A stretch of 64,000 nucleotides of DNA from UBA4615 sp964399635 (lineage in GTDB: Bacteria > Pseudomonadota > Gammaproteobacteria > Burkholderiales > Burkholderiaceae_E), in NCBI GenBank assembly GCA_964399635.1, contig CAYNRU010000004.1, positions 12,039 to 76,038 of the forward strand, read 5' to 3'. Below are positions 24,528-32,711 of the stretch, in pieces; the first letter of the stretch is position 1; the number at the start of each line of letters is the position of its first letter. A program made the position numbers and the translations under genes. A model generated the notes under the pieces. The model had not been told where the DNA came from. It worked only from the letters and a program-made list of their open reading frames with translations, and did no database searches.

Positions 24528-26084
24528 TCAGAGCACCGCCTCGACCAGGTAGGGCCCGCTCGACGCGAAGCCGCGCGCAAGCTCGCGCGCCAGGCCGCCG
24601 AGATCGGTGGCCCGGCCCGCCTCCACGCCCATCGAGCGCGCCATGCCCACCCAGTCGATCGTCGGGCGGTCCAGCATCAGCATGTGGCTGGCGCGCGGCC
24701 CGGGGGTCCCCGCGCCGACCCCCGCGTACTCGCCCTGCAGGATCCGGTAAGCCCGATTGGCGAAGATCAGCACGGTGACGTCGAGGCCCTCGCGGGCCAT
24801 CGTCCACAGCGACTGCACGGTGTACATCGCGCTGCCGTCGCCCTCGAGCACCAGCACCTTGCGATCGGGCGCCGCGATGGCCGCGCCGATCGCGCAGGGC
24901 AGCCCGAAGCCGATCGAGCCGCCCATCGCGGTCAGCCAGTCGTGGGGGGCGGCGCTCGCGGTCAGGGGGCCGAGCGCGCGTCCGCTGCTGACCGCCTCGT
25001 CGATCACGATCGCGTTCTCGGGCACGAGCGCGGCCACCACCCGCCCGATGCCGTCGGGCGTCATCGGGCCCTCTGGCAGCCCGGGCCGCTGCAGCGGCGC
25101 CACGCCGCGCGGCGCGACGGTGCGCGCGCCCAGCGCGTCGGCGAGCGCCGCCAGCGTGCCCGCGAGGTCCTGACCGACGTCGGCGACCTGCAGGATGCGG
25201 CAGCCCGGAGGCGACTGCCGACCCCGCTTGCCCGGGTACGCGAAGAAGGACACCGGCTCCTCGCAGCCCACCAGCACGATGTTGCGGTAGGGGGCGAGCG
25301 CGGCCATGGCGGCATCGGGCACGTAGGGCACGCGCGGGGCGGCCACGCGGCCGGCGCCACGGGCGAGCCGGGCGACGTAGAACTCGGACATCACCGCGCA
25401 GCCGGTGGCGGCCGCGATGCGCCCGGCATCGGCGAGCGGCCCCTCGAACACCGCCTCGCCGCCCAGCAGCAGCAGCGTCGGCTCGCCCGAGCGCAGCACC
25501 GCGCAGGCGGCCTCCAGCGCCGCAAGGTCCGGCGGACGGCGCGCGAGCCGCGCCGCCCGCGGCCCCGGCGCGGCGCCGGCCGGCAGCTCGGTCCACGCGC
25601 AGTCGGCCGGCAGCACCAGGGTCGCGACCCTGCCGGGCGGTGTGGTCGCGGCCTGCACCGCGGCGCGCGCCGCGGCCTCGACGCCGACCGACGCCCCGAT
25701 GGTGTGCACCCAGTCGGACATCGGGCGGGCGACGCCCTCGATGTCGGAGGTGAGCGGCGCATCCAGCGCGAGATGCGTGGTCGCGTGCTCGCCGACCACG
25801 TTGACGATGCCCGAGCGCGCCTTCTTCGCGTTGTGCAGATTGGCCAGCCCGTTGGCCAGCCCAGGCCCCAGGTGCAGCAGGGTCGAGGCGGGCCGCCGCG
25901 CGATCCGCCAGTAGCCGTCGGCCGCGCCCGTGACCACGCCCTCGAACAGGCCGAGCACGCAGCGCATGCCCTCGACGCGGTCGAGCGCCGCGACGAAATG
26001 CATCTCGGACGTGCCGGGGTTGCTGAAGCAGACGTCGATGCGCTCGTCGAGCAGCGTGCGGACCAGGGTTTCTGCGCCGTTCAT
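24528..26084 (-). CDS. Thiamine-diphosphate enzyme, acetolactate synthase large-subunit-like
   Basis: A 518-residue ThDP-dependent protein with the pyrimidine-binding domain (Glu48 in LGLFEGVVTGAADGY), a central Rossmann-like domain, and the pyrophosphate domain with EGDGSAMYTVQSLWTMAR and an asparagine about 25 residues later (LIFANRAY). The order and the short central domain suit benzoylformate decarboxylase-type or acetolactate synthase-like catabolic enzymes. No regulatory small subunit is nearby. It would decarboxylate or carboligate a 2-oxo acid. The downstream amidase is convergent; the M14-like peptidase gene lies 43 bases upstream on the same strand. Confidence 0.83.
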   Translation of the reverse strand: MNGAETLVRTLLDERIDVCFSNPGTSEMHFVAALDRVEGMRCVLGLFEGVVTGAADGYWRIARRPASTLLHLGPGLANGLANLHNAKKARSGIVNVVGEHATTHLALDAPLTSDIEGVARPMSDWVHTIGASVGVEAAARAAVQAATTPPGRVATLVLPADCAWTELPAGAAPGPRAARLARRPPDLAALEAACAVLRSGEPTLLLLGGEAVFEGPLADAGRIAAATGCAVMSEFYVARLARGAGRVAAPRVPYVPDAAMAALAPYRNIVLVGCEEPVSFFAYPGKRGRQSPPGCRILQVADVGQDLAGTLAALADALGARTVAPRGVAPLQRPGLPEGPMTPDGIGRVVAALVPENAIVIDEAVSSGRALGPLTASAAPHDWLTAMGGSIGFGLPCAIGAAIAAPDRKVLVLEGDGSAMYTVQSLWTMAREGLDVTVLIFANRAYRILQGEYAGVGAGTPGPRASHMLMLDRPTIDWVGMARSMGVEAGRATDLGGLARELARGFASSGPYLVEAVL

Positions 26085-26127
26085 GGGTAGGGGCTCCGGG
26101 TGGGGCGGCGCGGGATGCGCATCGGGT

Positions 26128-27213
26128 TCAGGAGGCCGCGGCGAGGCCGGCCAGCGCCTGGCGCCAGATCTGCCAGGAGCGGAACAGCACCATCTCCTTC
26201 CAGTCGTCGTGCGGCGGATAGAAGTGGTCCCGGATCGCGTTCTTGATCGCCGCGGCGCCGGGGCCGCGCGGGTCGCCGTGCACGTGCAGCCAGTGGTCGG
26301 CGCGCAGCACCTCCATGCCCGCGCGCGACGGGTAGGTGCCGAACTCGAGCGCCACGAAGGCGATGTCGGCGTGCGCCAGGCAGCGCTCGTAGCCGAACTC
26401 GGTCAGGCCCCACTTTTCCTGCGAGCTCGAGGTGCCGAGCAGCGGCTCGGTGACGCTGTCGCCCCACCAGGCGCGGGCCCGACGCACGCGTTCCCCGCCC
26501 GGGGCGTGGTTGCAGATCGGCTCGCCGTAGCCGTAGGGCCCCAGGCCGGTATGCATGTCGACGATGGCGACGGTGTGCGCCCGCCCGAGGTACGCGGCGA
26601 GGATGGCCTCGCTGGTGCGCCGCGCCCAGGTGGGGGCGGCGCCGCCGTAGAACACGCCGTCGGCATGCGTGTACTGCCCGCTCGAGCCGGCCACGCGCTC
26701 GGCATGCGCGCCGTGCGCGGCCGCGTACGCCGCGACCGCGGCATCGGCGCGCGCGAGCGCGCCGGCGTCGAGCGAGGCCGGCACGTAGTGCGCGTGCAGC
26801 TCGGCGTAGCCCGGGTTGCGCGGCAGCGGCTGCGCGAAGTCGACCCAGTTGCGGTTGAGGTCGACGTTCTCCTCGGTGACCCGGCGCAGCCAGGCCCAGC
26901 CGTGGGGGTTGATGCCGTGTATCAGCAGCATGGCGGTGTCGGGGGGCAGCACCATGCGTGCATCGCCGCGCAGCAGGCCCACCTGCGGCCCCGACCCGCA
27001 GAAGCCCTCGACGCCGTGCGTACCGGAGATGACCACCAGCACGCGGGGCGCCTCCGGCGGGCCGAGCCAGGCGGTGTCGGTGCACAGCACCTCGCCCGCC
27101 GGCCCGCGCTCCGGGCTCGGCCACTCGCGCAGCGAGGCGCCCGCGCGGCGGGCGGCATCCAGGAACTTCGCGCGCGCCTGCGCCCAAGAGGTCGAGAAGA
27201 CGCCCAGGTCCAT
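26128..27213 (-). CDS. M14-like metallopeptidase (DUF2817 family)
   Basis: A 361-residue protein with the DUF2817 pattern: FSTSWAQARAKFLDAARRAG at the start, VVISGTHGVEGFCGSGPQ (His and Glu as likely zinc ligands), INPHGWAWLRRVTEENVDLN, VDMHTGLGPYGYGEPICN, and FVALEFGTYPSRAGMEVL. It is probably a cytoplasmic carboxypeptidase or deacylase of a small amide. I use the ATG at 27213; a GTG at 27261 preceded by GGGGGGA is a serious alternative that would add 16 residues. The gene is upstream of the thiamine-diphosphate enzyme and probably co-transcribed with it. Confidence 0.82.
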   Translation of the reverse strand: MDLGVFSTSWAQARAKFLDAARRAGASLREWPSPERGPAGEVLCTDTAWLGPPEAPRVLVVISGTHGVEGFCGSGPQVGLLRGDARMVLPPDTAMLLIHGINPHGWAWLRRVTEENVDLNRNWVDFAQPLPRNPGYAELHAHYVPASLDAGALARADAAVAAYAAAHGAHAERVAGSSGQYTHADGVFYGGAAPTWARRTSEAILAAYLGRAHTVAIVDMHTGLGPYGYGEPICNHAPGGERVRRARAWWGDSVTEPLLGTSSSQEKWGLTEFGYERCLAHADIAFVALEFGTYPSRAGMEVLRADHWLHVHGDPRGPGAAAIKNAIRDHFYPPHDDWKEMVLFRSWQIWRQALAGLAAAS

Positions 27214-27356
27214 GCCGGACCCGCCGGCCCGCTGTACACCGCTCGACTCGATCGCCGTCACGCATCCCCCCGTCGGATCGGGCGATTCTATCGAACGCGC
27301 CGGCACCGGGCCCGTATCGTGTCGCGCGGGCCGCGCACGACCCCGGGCGATCGGCC

Positions 27357-28625
27357 CTAGGCGGTCGACCCGAGGCGGTGCTCGCCGCGCTCGTACACCA
27401 CGCTGGCGCGGCCCACCAGCAGCGGATCGACGCTGCCGATCGATGAGGGGTCGCGGTTCGCGTAGGGCAGCGCCTGCAGCACGCAGCGCATCGCGTTGAG
27501 CCGCGCGCGCTTCTTGCAGTCGCTCTTGATGACGGTCCAGGGCGCGTCGGCGGTGTCGGTGTGGAAGAACATCGCCTCCTTCGCCTTCGTGTACGCGTCC
27601 CATTTGTCGAGCGAGGCCATGTCGATGGGGCTCAGCTTCCACTGCTTGAGCGGATGGGCCTCGCGCTCGCGGAAGCGGCGGCGCTGCTCCTTGCGGCTGA
27701 CGGAAAACCAGAACTTGATCAGGTGGATGCCGCTGCGCACCAGGTGGCGCTCGAACTCGGGCGCCTGGCGCATGAACTCTTCGTACTCGTCGTCGGTGCA
27801 GAACCCCATCACGCGCTCGACCCCTGCGCGGTTGTACCAGGAGCGGTCGCACAGCACGATCTCGCCACGGGTCGGGAGGTGCTGCGCGTAGCGCTGGAAG
27901 TACCACTGCCCGCGTTCGAGCTCGGAGGGCTTCTCGAGCGCGACGACGCGCGCGCCGCGCGGGTTCAGGTGCTCCATGAAGCGCTTGATCGTGCCGCCCT
28001 TGCCCGCGGCGTCGCGACCCTCGAACAGGATCAGCACGCGCTGCCCGCTCTCCTTGACCCAGGCCTGCAGCTTCAGCAGCTCGACCTGCAGTCGGTACTT
28101 CGATTTCTCGTAGCTGCGCCGCTGCATCAGGCGCTTGTAGGGGTAGCCACCCTCGCGCCAGTCGTCGGCCAGCTCCGCGTCGGGGTCGGGCTGCGGCGCG
28201 GCGGGGCTGCCGGCGCGCAGCAGGCCGCGCAGGCGTCGCGCGTCGTCAGGCGATGCGCCCGAGAGGACCGCGTCGAGCGCGCGCGCGAGGCCTTCGAGGT
28301 CGCCGCCCGTGGCGCGGGCAACGATGTCCTCGAGCACGGCGGCCTGCGCCAGCTGCGCGGCGTCCACTGCCTCGTCCACGACGTGGCGCCCGAGCGCGGC
28401 GCGGTCCAGGCGCGGGGCGACGTCGCCGTTGGCGGCGCGCCGGCCCGGGCGCGGCACGCGGGGTGCCGACGCGCCGGGCGGGCGTGACCGGCGGGTGCGC
28501 GCGGGCGCCGCTTCGGGCAGCGCGGTGACGCCCGACACGCCGGACGCCTCGATGGCCTCCGCAGGCGAGGACCCGGTGGGTCCGGAAGACCGGCCGATGC
28601 CGGCGGCGTCGATGCGACGGGTCAT
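27357..28625 (-). CDS. ppk2: Polyphosphate kinase 2
   Basis: It transfers phosphate between polyphosphate and nucleoside di- or monophosphates. Of 422 residues, the first 150 are a low-complexity, Ala/Pro-rich extension; the kinase core follows, with Walker A GRDAAGKGGT at about 203-212, LNPRGARVVALEKPSE, the DRSWYNRAGVERVMGF block, and WKLSPIDMASLDKWDAYTKA. The start at 28625 is set by AGGAGG eight bases upstream. Part of a polyphosphate cluster with ppk1 and ppx. The extension is unusual and has no visible domain. Confidence 0.92.
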   Translation of the reverse strand: MTRRIDAAGIGRSSGPTGSSPAEAIEASGVSGVTALPEAAPARTRRSRPPGASAPRVPRPGRRAANGDVAPRLDRAALGRHVVDEAVDAAQLAQAAVLEDIVARATGGDLEGLARALDAVLSGASPDDARRLRGLLRAGSPAAPQPDPDAELADDWREGGYPYKRLMQRRSYEKSKYRLQVELLKLQAWVKESGQRVLILFEGRDAAGKGGTIKRFMEHLNPRGARVVALEKPSELERGQWYFQRYAQHLPTRGEIVLCDRSWYNRAGVERVMGFCTDDEYEEFMRQAPEFERHLVRSGIHLIKFWFSVSRKEQRRRFREREAHPLKQWKLSPIDMASLDKWDAYTKAKEAMFFHTDTADAPWTVIKSDCKKRARLNAMRCVLQALPYANRDPSSIGSVDPLLVGRASVVYERGEHRLGSTA

Positions 28626-28770
28626 GAATCCTCCTGCCGAGTCCGGAGCGGACGGCTCAGGGTCATGCTGACAACGCCGCGACGCCACGGGCATGACCTG
28701 CGTCAAGGACCCGTCGCGACCGCGACCGCGTCCGGGTCCTGGCGCGACCGAGCATTCCCGACGTGACTAG

Positions 28771-28789
28771 TAGGTCATTACGCGACCTA
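28771..28789. promoter_or_regulatory. Dyad TAGGTC-N7-GACCTA upstream of fasciclin gene
   Basis: Perfect 6-bp arms flank a 7-base spacer in the ppk2/fasciclin intergenic region, 86 bases before the fasciclin ATG. The surrounding 100 bases are less GC-rich than the genes. It may bind a dimeric regulator acting on either divergent gene. Confidence 0.4.
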
Positions 28790-28812
28790 TCATCTCTTTC
28801 CGATAGGGTTTC

Positions 28813-28848
28813 GTGACCTGACGGTTCATTCTTGAACTGTGCGGTCAC
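28813..28848. promoter_or_regulatory. Nested inverted repeat upstream of fasciclin gene
   Basis: Outer arms GTGACC and GGTCAC enclose inner arms GTTCA and TGAAC around a TTCT loop. With one G-U pair the inner stem extends to eight pairs. It ends 26 bases before the fasciclin ATG. It could be a double operator or an RNA hairpin in the leader. Confidence 0.45.
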
Positions 28849-28874
28849 TTCAACCACCACGAGGAGCCCCGACC

Positions 28875-30488
28875 ATGACCCGACTGCCGCAGCGCCGACA
28901 CCCCTTCCAGCCCATCCGACTCCTGGCCGTTCCCGTGCTCGCCGCTGCGCTCGCCGCCTGCGGCAGCGAGGGCGGCGACGCCCCGGCGGCGGTGCTCGGC
29001 ACCACGCAGACCGCGGCGCCCGCGCCCGCGCCCGCGCCTGCGCCTGCGCCTGCGCCTGCGCCTGCGCCTGCGCCCACGAGCGCCAAGAGCATCGTCGAGA
29101 CCGCCGCGTCGATCCCGACCTTCTCGAGCCTGGTCGCAGCGGTCCGGTTCGCGAGCGAGGGCGACGACCTGGTGAAGCTGCTGTCGGGCGCGGGCAGCTT
29201 CACCGTGTTCGCGCCGACCAACGACGCCTTCGACGCGCTCGCGCGCGAGCTGACCCGCAACCCCGCCGCGACCGCCGCCAACCTGCTGGTGCCGGCCAAC
29301 AAGGCGCTGGTGCGCTCGGTGCTGCAATACCACGTGCTGGGCGCCCGGGTAGCGCGGGCGGACGTGCCGCTCGGCAAGGCGATCGACCCGGTGCTCCCGG
29401 GCACCGACAGCTTCCGCGTGGATGCCTCGGGCGGTGCGCTGGTCATCACCGACGGCCGCGTGCGGACCGCGCGGATCGTGCAGACCGACGTCGCCGCGAG
29501 CAACGGCCTGATCCACGTGATCGACAAGGTGATCCTGCCGCCCGCCGCCTCGGCCGACCGGACGATCGCCGAGATCGCGCTCGGCAACGAGAACTTCTCG
29601 AGCCTGGTGGCCGCGGCGCAGTTCGCGAGCAACGACGGCGACCTGCTGACCCTGCTCTCGAACCCGGGCACGCTGACGGTGTTCGCGCCGACCAACGCCG
29701 CCTTCGACGCGCTCGCCCGCGAGCTGACCGGCAACGCGGCCGCGACCGCCGCCGACCTGCTTGTGCCGGCCAACAAGGCGCTGGTGCGCTCGGTGCTGCA
29801 GTACCACGTGCTTGCATCCGAGGTGTTCGCGGCCGGGATCCGGCCGGGGCGCGCGGTCGAGCCGGCACTGGGCGGGGGGGCGTTCTTCAAGATCGACCTC
29901 GTCGGCGGCACGCCGACCATCGTCGACGGGCGCGGGCGCAGCGCCGCCATCGTCGCGACCGACATCGACGCGACCAACGGCGTGATCCACGTCCTCGACC
30001 GGGTGATCCTGCCGGCCGACCGCTCGATCGTCGGCGCCGCCGCGGCCGATCCGCAGTTCGCGAGTCTGGTGGCCGCCGTGCAGTTCGCAAGCACCGACGG
30101 CGACCTGGTGAACCTGCTGTCGGGGCCAGGCAGCTTCACGGTCTTCGCGCCCACCAACGCGGCCTTCGACGCGCTGGCGCGCGAGCTGACCGGCAGCGCG
30201 TCGGCCACCGCCGCCAGCCTGCTGGTGCCGGCCAACCGGGCGCTGGTGCGCGCGGTGCTGCAGTACCACGTGCTGGGCGCGCGCGTGTTGAAGGCCGAGG
30301 TGCCGCTCGGCGCACCGATCGACCCGGTACTGGCCGGCGGGGCGACCTTCTCGATCACCGCGCAGGCCGGCGCACTGCGCATCACCGACTCGCGGCTGCG
30401 CGACGCGACCATCGTCGCGACCGACGTGTTCGCGAACAACGGCGTGATCCACGCGATCGACCGGGTGATCCTGCCGCCCGCGCACTGA
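28875..30488 (+). CDS. Lipoprotein with three fasciclin (FAS1) domains
   Basis: A 537-residue surface or periplasmic lipoprotein. The signal ends in the lipobox LAAC at about residue 29, followed by a ten-copy Ala-Pro linker and three FAS1 domains at about 70-215, 220-365 and 370-535. Each repeats FTVFAPTNDAFDALARELT-type and LVRSVLQYHVL-type blocks and ends in IHVIDKVILP-like sequence. FAS1 proteins mediate adhesion or matrix contacts. The start has GAGGAG upstream. It sits between ppk2 and ppk1, divergent from the former and convergent with the latter. The three domains are so alike that recent internal duplication is likely. Confidence 0.9.
   Translation: MTRLPQRRHPFQPIRLLAVPVLAAALAACGSEGGDAPAAVLGTTQTAAPAPAPAPAPAPAPAPAPAPTSAKSIVETAASIPTFSSLVAAVRFASEGDDLVKLLSGAGSFTVFAPTNDAFDALARELTRNPAATAANLLVPANKALVRSVLQYHVLGARVARADVPLGKAIDPVLPGTDSFRVDASGGALVITDGRVRTARIVQTDVAASNGLIHVIDKVILPPAASADRTIAEIALGNENFSSLVAAAQFASNDGDLLTLLSNPGTLTVFAPTNAAFDALARELTGNAAATAADLLVPANKALVRSVLQYHVLASEVFAAGIRPGRAVEPALGGGAFFKIDLVGGTPTIVDGRGRSAAIVATDIDATNGVIHVLDRVILPADRSIVGAAAADPQFASLVAAVQFASTDGDLVNLLSGPGSFTVFAPTNAAFDALARELTGSASATAASLLVPANRALVRAVLQYHVLGARVLKAEVPLGAPIDPVLAGGATFSITAQAGALRITDSRLRDATIVATDVFANNGVIHAIDRVILPPAH
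29016..29075 (+). repeat. Ten hexanucleotide units GCGCC(C/T) encoding (Ala-Pro)10
   Basis: Ten tandem 6-base units encode the linker between the lipobox and first FAS1 domain. Because the unit is a multiple of three, gain or loss of copies would change linker length without breaking the frame. Confidence 0.9.
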
Positions 30489-30496
30489 CCCGGGCA

Positions 30497-30519
30497 CCCG
30501 CCCCCGGCCCGGGGGCGGG
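30497..30519. terminator. Bidirectional hairpin between fasciclin gene and ppk1
   Basis: CCCGCCCCC and GGGGGCGGG form a perfect 9-bp stem around GGCCC. It lies eight bases after the fasciclin stop and 15 bases beyond the ppk1 stop, between convergent genes. There is no T-tract, so it may act with Rho or as a transcript-stabilising hairpin. Confidence 0.6.
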
Positions 30520-30534
30520 CGCGCCGGACCGTCC

Positions 30535-32601
30535 TCAACCCGCCGCGAGCTTCTCCATGAGCGCCTGCTGCGACACGATGATCCGAGTCCCGCGGGGCCG
30601 GCGGCGCGTGTAGGCGCCGTCGGCGTCCATGGTCCAGGACGACGCGTTGTCGCGCAGGTGGACCGCGAACCCCTCGGCGAGCACGCGCGCCTTCAGGCGA
30701 CGGTCCCTGACCGGGAAGGCCACCTCGACGCGCCGGAAGAAGTTGCGGCCCATCCAGTCGGCCGACGCCAGCCAGACCTCGTCGCGGCCGTCGGCCCGAA
30801 AGTGGTAGATGCGGCTGTGCTCGAGGAAGCGGCCGATCACCGAGCGCACGCGGATGTTGTCCGACAGGCCGGGCACGCCGGGGCGCAGCGCGCACACCCC
30901 GCGGACGATCAGGTCGATGCGCACCCCCGCCTGGCTCGCCTGGTACAGCGCCTCGATGACCGAGGGCTCGAGCAGCGCGTTGACCTTGGCGGCGATGTAG
31001 GCACGGCGCCCGGCGCGCGCCGCGTCGGCCTCGCGCTTGATGGCCGACAGCACGTGCTCGGCAAGCGTGAACGGTGCCTGCAGCAGGCAGCGCAGCGCCA
31101 CCCCCTTGCCGGTGCCGGTAAGCCGGCGGAACACCTCGTGGACGTCGGCGCAGATGTCGGGATCGGCGGTGAACATCCCGAAATCCTCGTACAGCCGCGC
31201 GGTGCTCGGATGGTAGTTGCCGGTGCCCAGGTGCGCGTAGCGACGCAGGCCGTCGGCCTCGCGCCGCAGCAGCAGCGCGAGCTTGGCGTGGGTCTTGTGG
31301 CCGACCACGCCGTAGACGACGTGGGCGCCGGCCTCCTCGAGGCGCGACGCCCAGTTGATGTTGGCCTCCTCGTCGAAGCGCGCCATCAGCTCCACCACCA
31401 CGGTGACTTCCTTGCCGGCGTGCGCCGCCGCCACCAGCATCTCCATCAGCTTGGAGTCGGCGCCGGTGCGGTAGATGGTCTGCTTGATGGCCACCACCTT
31501 CGGGTCCGCGGCGGCGCTGCGCAGGAAGTCCATCACCGGCGCGAACGACTCGTAGGGATGGTGCAGCAGCACGTCCCGCCGCCGGATCGAGGCGAACAGG
31601 TCGACACCGGCGAGCGTGGCGGGCAGCCCGGGCTCATAGGCCGGGAACTTCAGGTCGGGCCGGTCGACCAGGTCGATCACCTGCTGGAGCCGCACGAGGT
31701 TCACCGGGCCGTCGACCCGGTAGCAGTCCTGCGGCGTCAGGTCGAACTCGGTCAGCAGCAGCTTGAGCACCCGGTCGCCGACGCCGGCCGACACCTCGAG
31801 CCGGACCTCGTCGCCGTAGTGGCGCTGCGAGAGCTCGCTGTGCAGCGCCTGGCGCAGATCGGTGATCTCCTCCTCGTCGACGAACAGCTCGCTGTTGCGG
31901 GTCACGCGGAACTGGTTGACCGAGCGCACCTCCAGCCCCGGGAACAGCCGGTCGACGAAGCCTCCGACCACCGAGGTGAGCAGCATCAGCCCGTGCGGCT
32001 CGCCCGACACCGACTCGGGCACGCGGATCACGCGCGGCAGGGTGCGCGGCGCCTGCACGATCGCGACGCCCGCGCGGCGCCCGAAGGCGTCCACGCCGTC
32101 GAGCTCGACGACGAAGTTCAGGCTCTTGTTGAGGATCCGCGGAAACGGATGGACGGGGTCCAATGCGATCGGTGTCAGCAGCGGCTCGATCTCGGTCAGG
32201 AAGACCTGCTCGGCCCACGCGCGCTGCGCATCGTTCCAGGATGTGCTCAGGTGGATCACCACGCCCTGGGCCGCGAGCGCGGGCGTCAGCGTGCGGTTGA
32301 GCAGCCGGTACTGCAGCGCGATCAGCTGGCCGGCGCGCTCGGACACCGCCCGCAGCACGTCGGCCACCGGCGCGGCGTCGAGCATCGCGTTCGGGTCGGC
32401 CCGCACCAGCTCCTTGAGCTCCGCGACCCGCACCTCGAACAGCTCGTCGAGGTTGTTGCTGACGATGGTCAGGTAGCGCAGCCGCTCGAGCAGCGGGATC
32501 GCGGGGTCGTCGGACAGCTCGAGGACACGCTCGTTGAAGGCGAGCAGGCCGAGCTCGCGATTGAGGAGGCGTGACGAGCCCGTTCGGTCTGGTGAGCGCA
32601 T
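30535..32601 (-). CDS. ppk1: Polyphosphate kinase 1
   Basis: It makes polyphosphate from ATP through a phosphohistidine. The N domain starts LLNRELGLLAFNERVLEL and YLTIVSNNLDELFEVRV; the head domain follows; the catalytic part has IKQTIYRTGADSKLMEML, MARFDEEANINWASRLE, and GHKTHAKLALLLRR with the phosphorylated His, then HLGTGNYHPSTARLYEDFG. About 688 residues from 32601, the usual length; ATG at 32637 is an alternative and neither has a clear ribosome site. Divergent from ppx. Confidence 0.95.
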   Translation of the reverse strand: MRSPDRTGSSRLLNRELGLLAFNERVLELSDDPAIPLLERLRYLTIVSNNLDELFEVRVAELKELVRADPNAMLDAAPVADVLRAVSERAGQLIALQYRLLNRTLTPALAAQGVVIHLSTSWNDAQRAWAEQVFLTEIEPLLTPIALDPVHPFPRILNKSLNFVVELDGVDAFGRRAGVAIVQAPRTLPRVIRVPESVSGEPHGLMLLTSVVGGFVDRLFPGLEVRSVNQFRVTRNSELFVDEEEITDLRQALHSELSQRHYGDEVRLEVSAGVGDRVLKLLLTEFDLTPQDCYRVDGPVNLVRLQQVIDLVDRPDLKFPAYEPGLPATLAGVDLFASIRRRDVLLHHPYESFAPVMDFLRSAAADPKVVAIKQTIYRTGADSKLMEMLVAAAHAGKEVTVVVELMARFDEEANINWASRLEEAGAHVVYGVVGHKTHAKLALLLRREADGLRRYAHLGTGNYHPSTARLYEDFGMFTADPDICADVHEVFRRLTGTGKGVALRCLLQAPFTLAEHVLSAIKREADAARAGRRAYIAAKVNALLEPSVIEALYQASQAGVRIDLIVRGVCALRPGVPGLSDNIRVRSVIGRFLEHSRIYHFRADGRDEVWLASADWMGRNFFRRVEVAFPVRDRRLKARVLAEGFAVHLRDNASSWTMDADGAYTRRRPRGTRIIVSQQALMEKLAAG

Positions 32602-32711
32602 CAGGAAGAGTGTCTCCGGCGGATATGACGGTTGCATGACATGGTGCCGCGTACCGGATGCACGATCCACATCGATCCGGGAGGGGACCGATTCTGCGGC
32701 AAAATGGGGCA

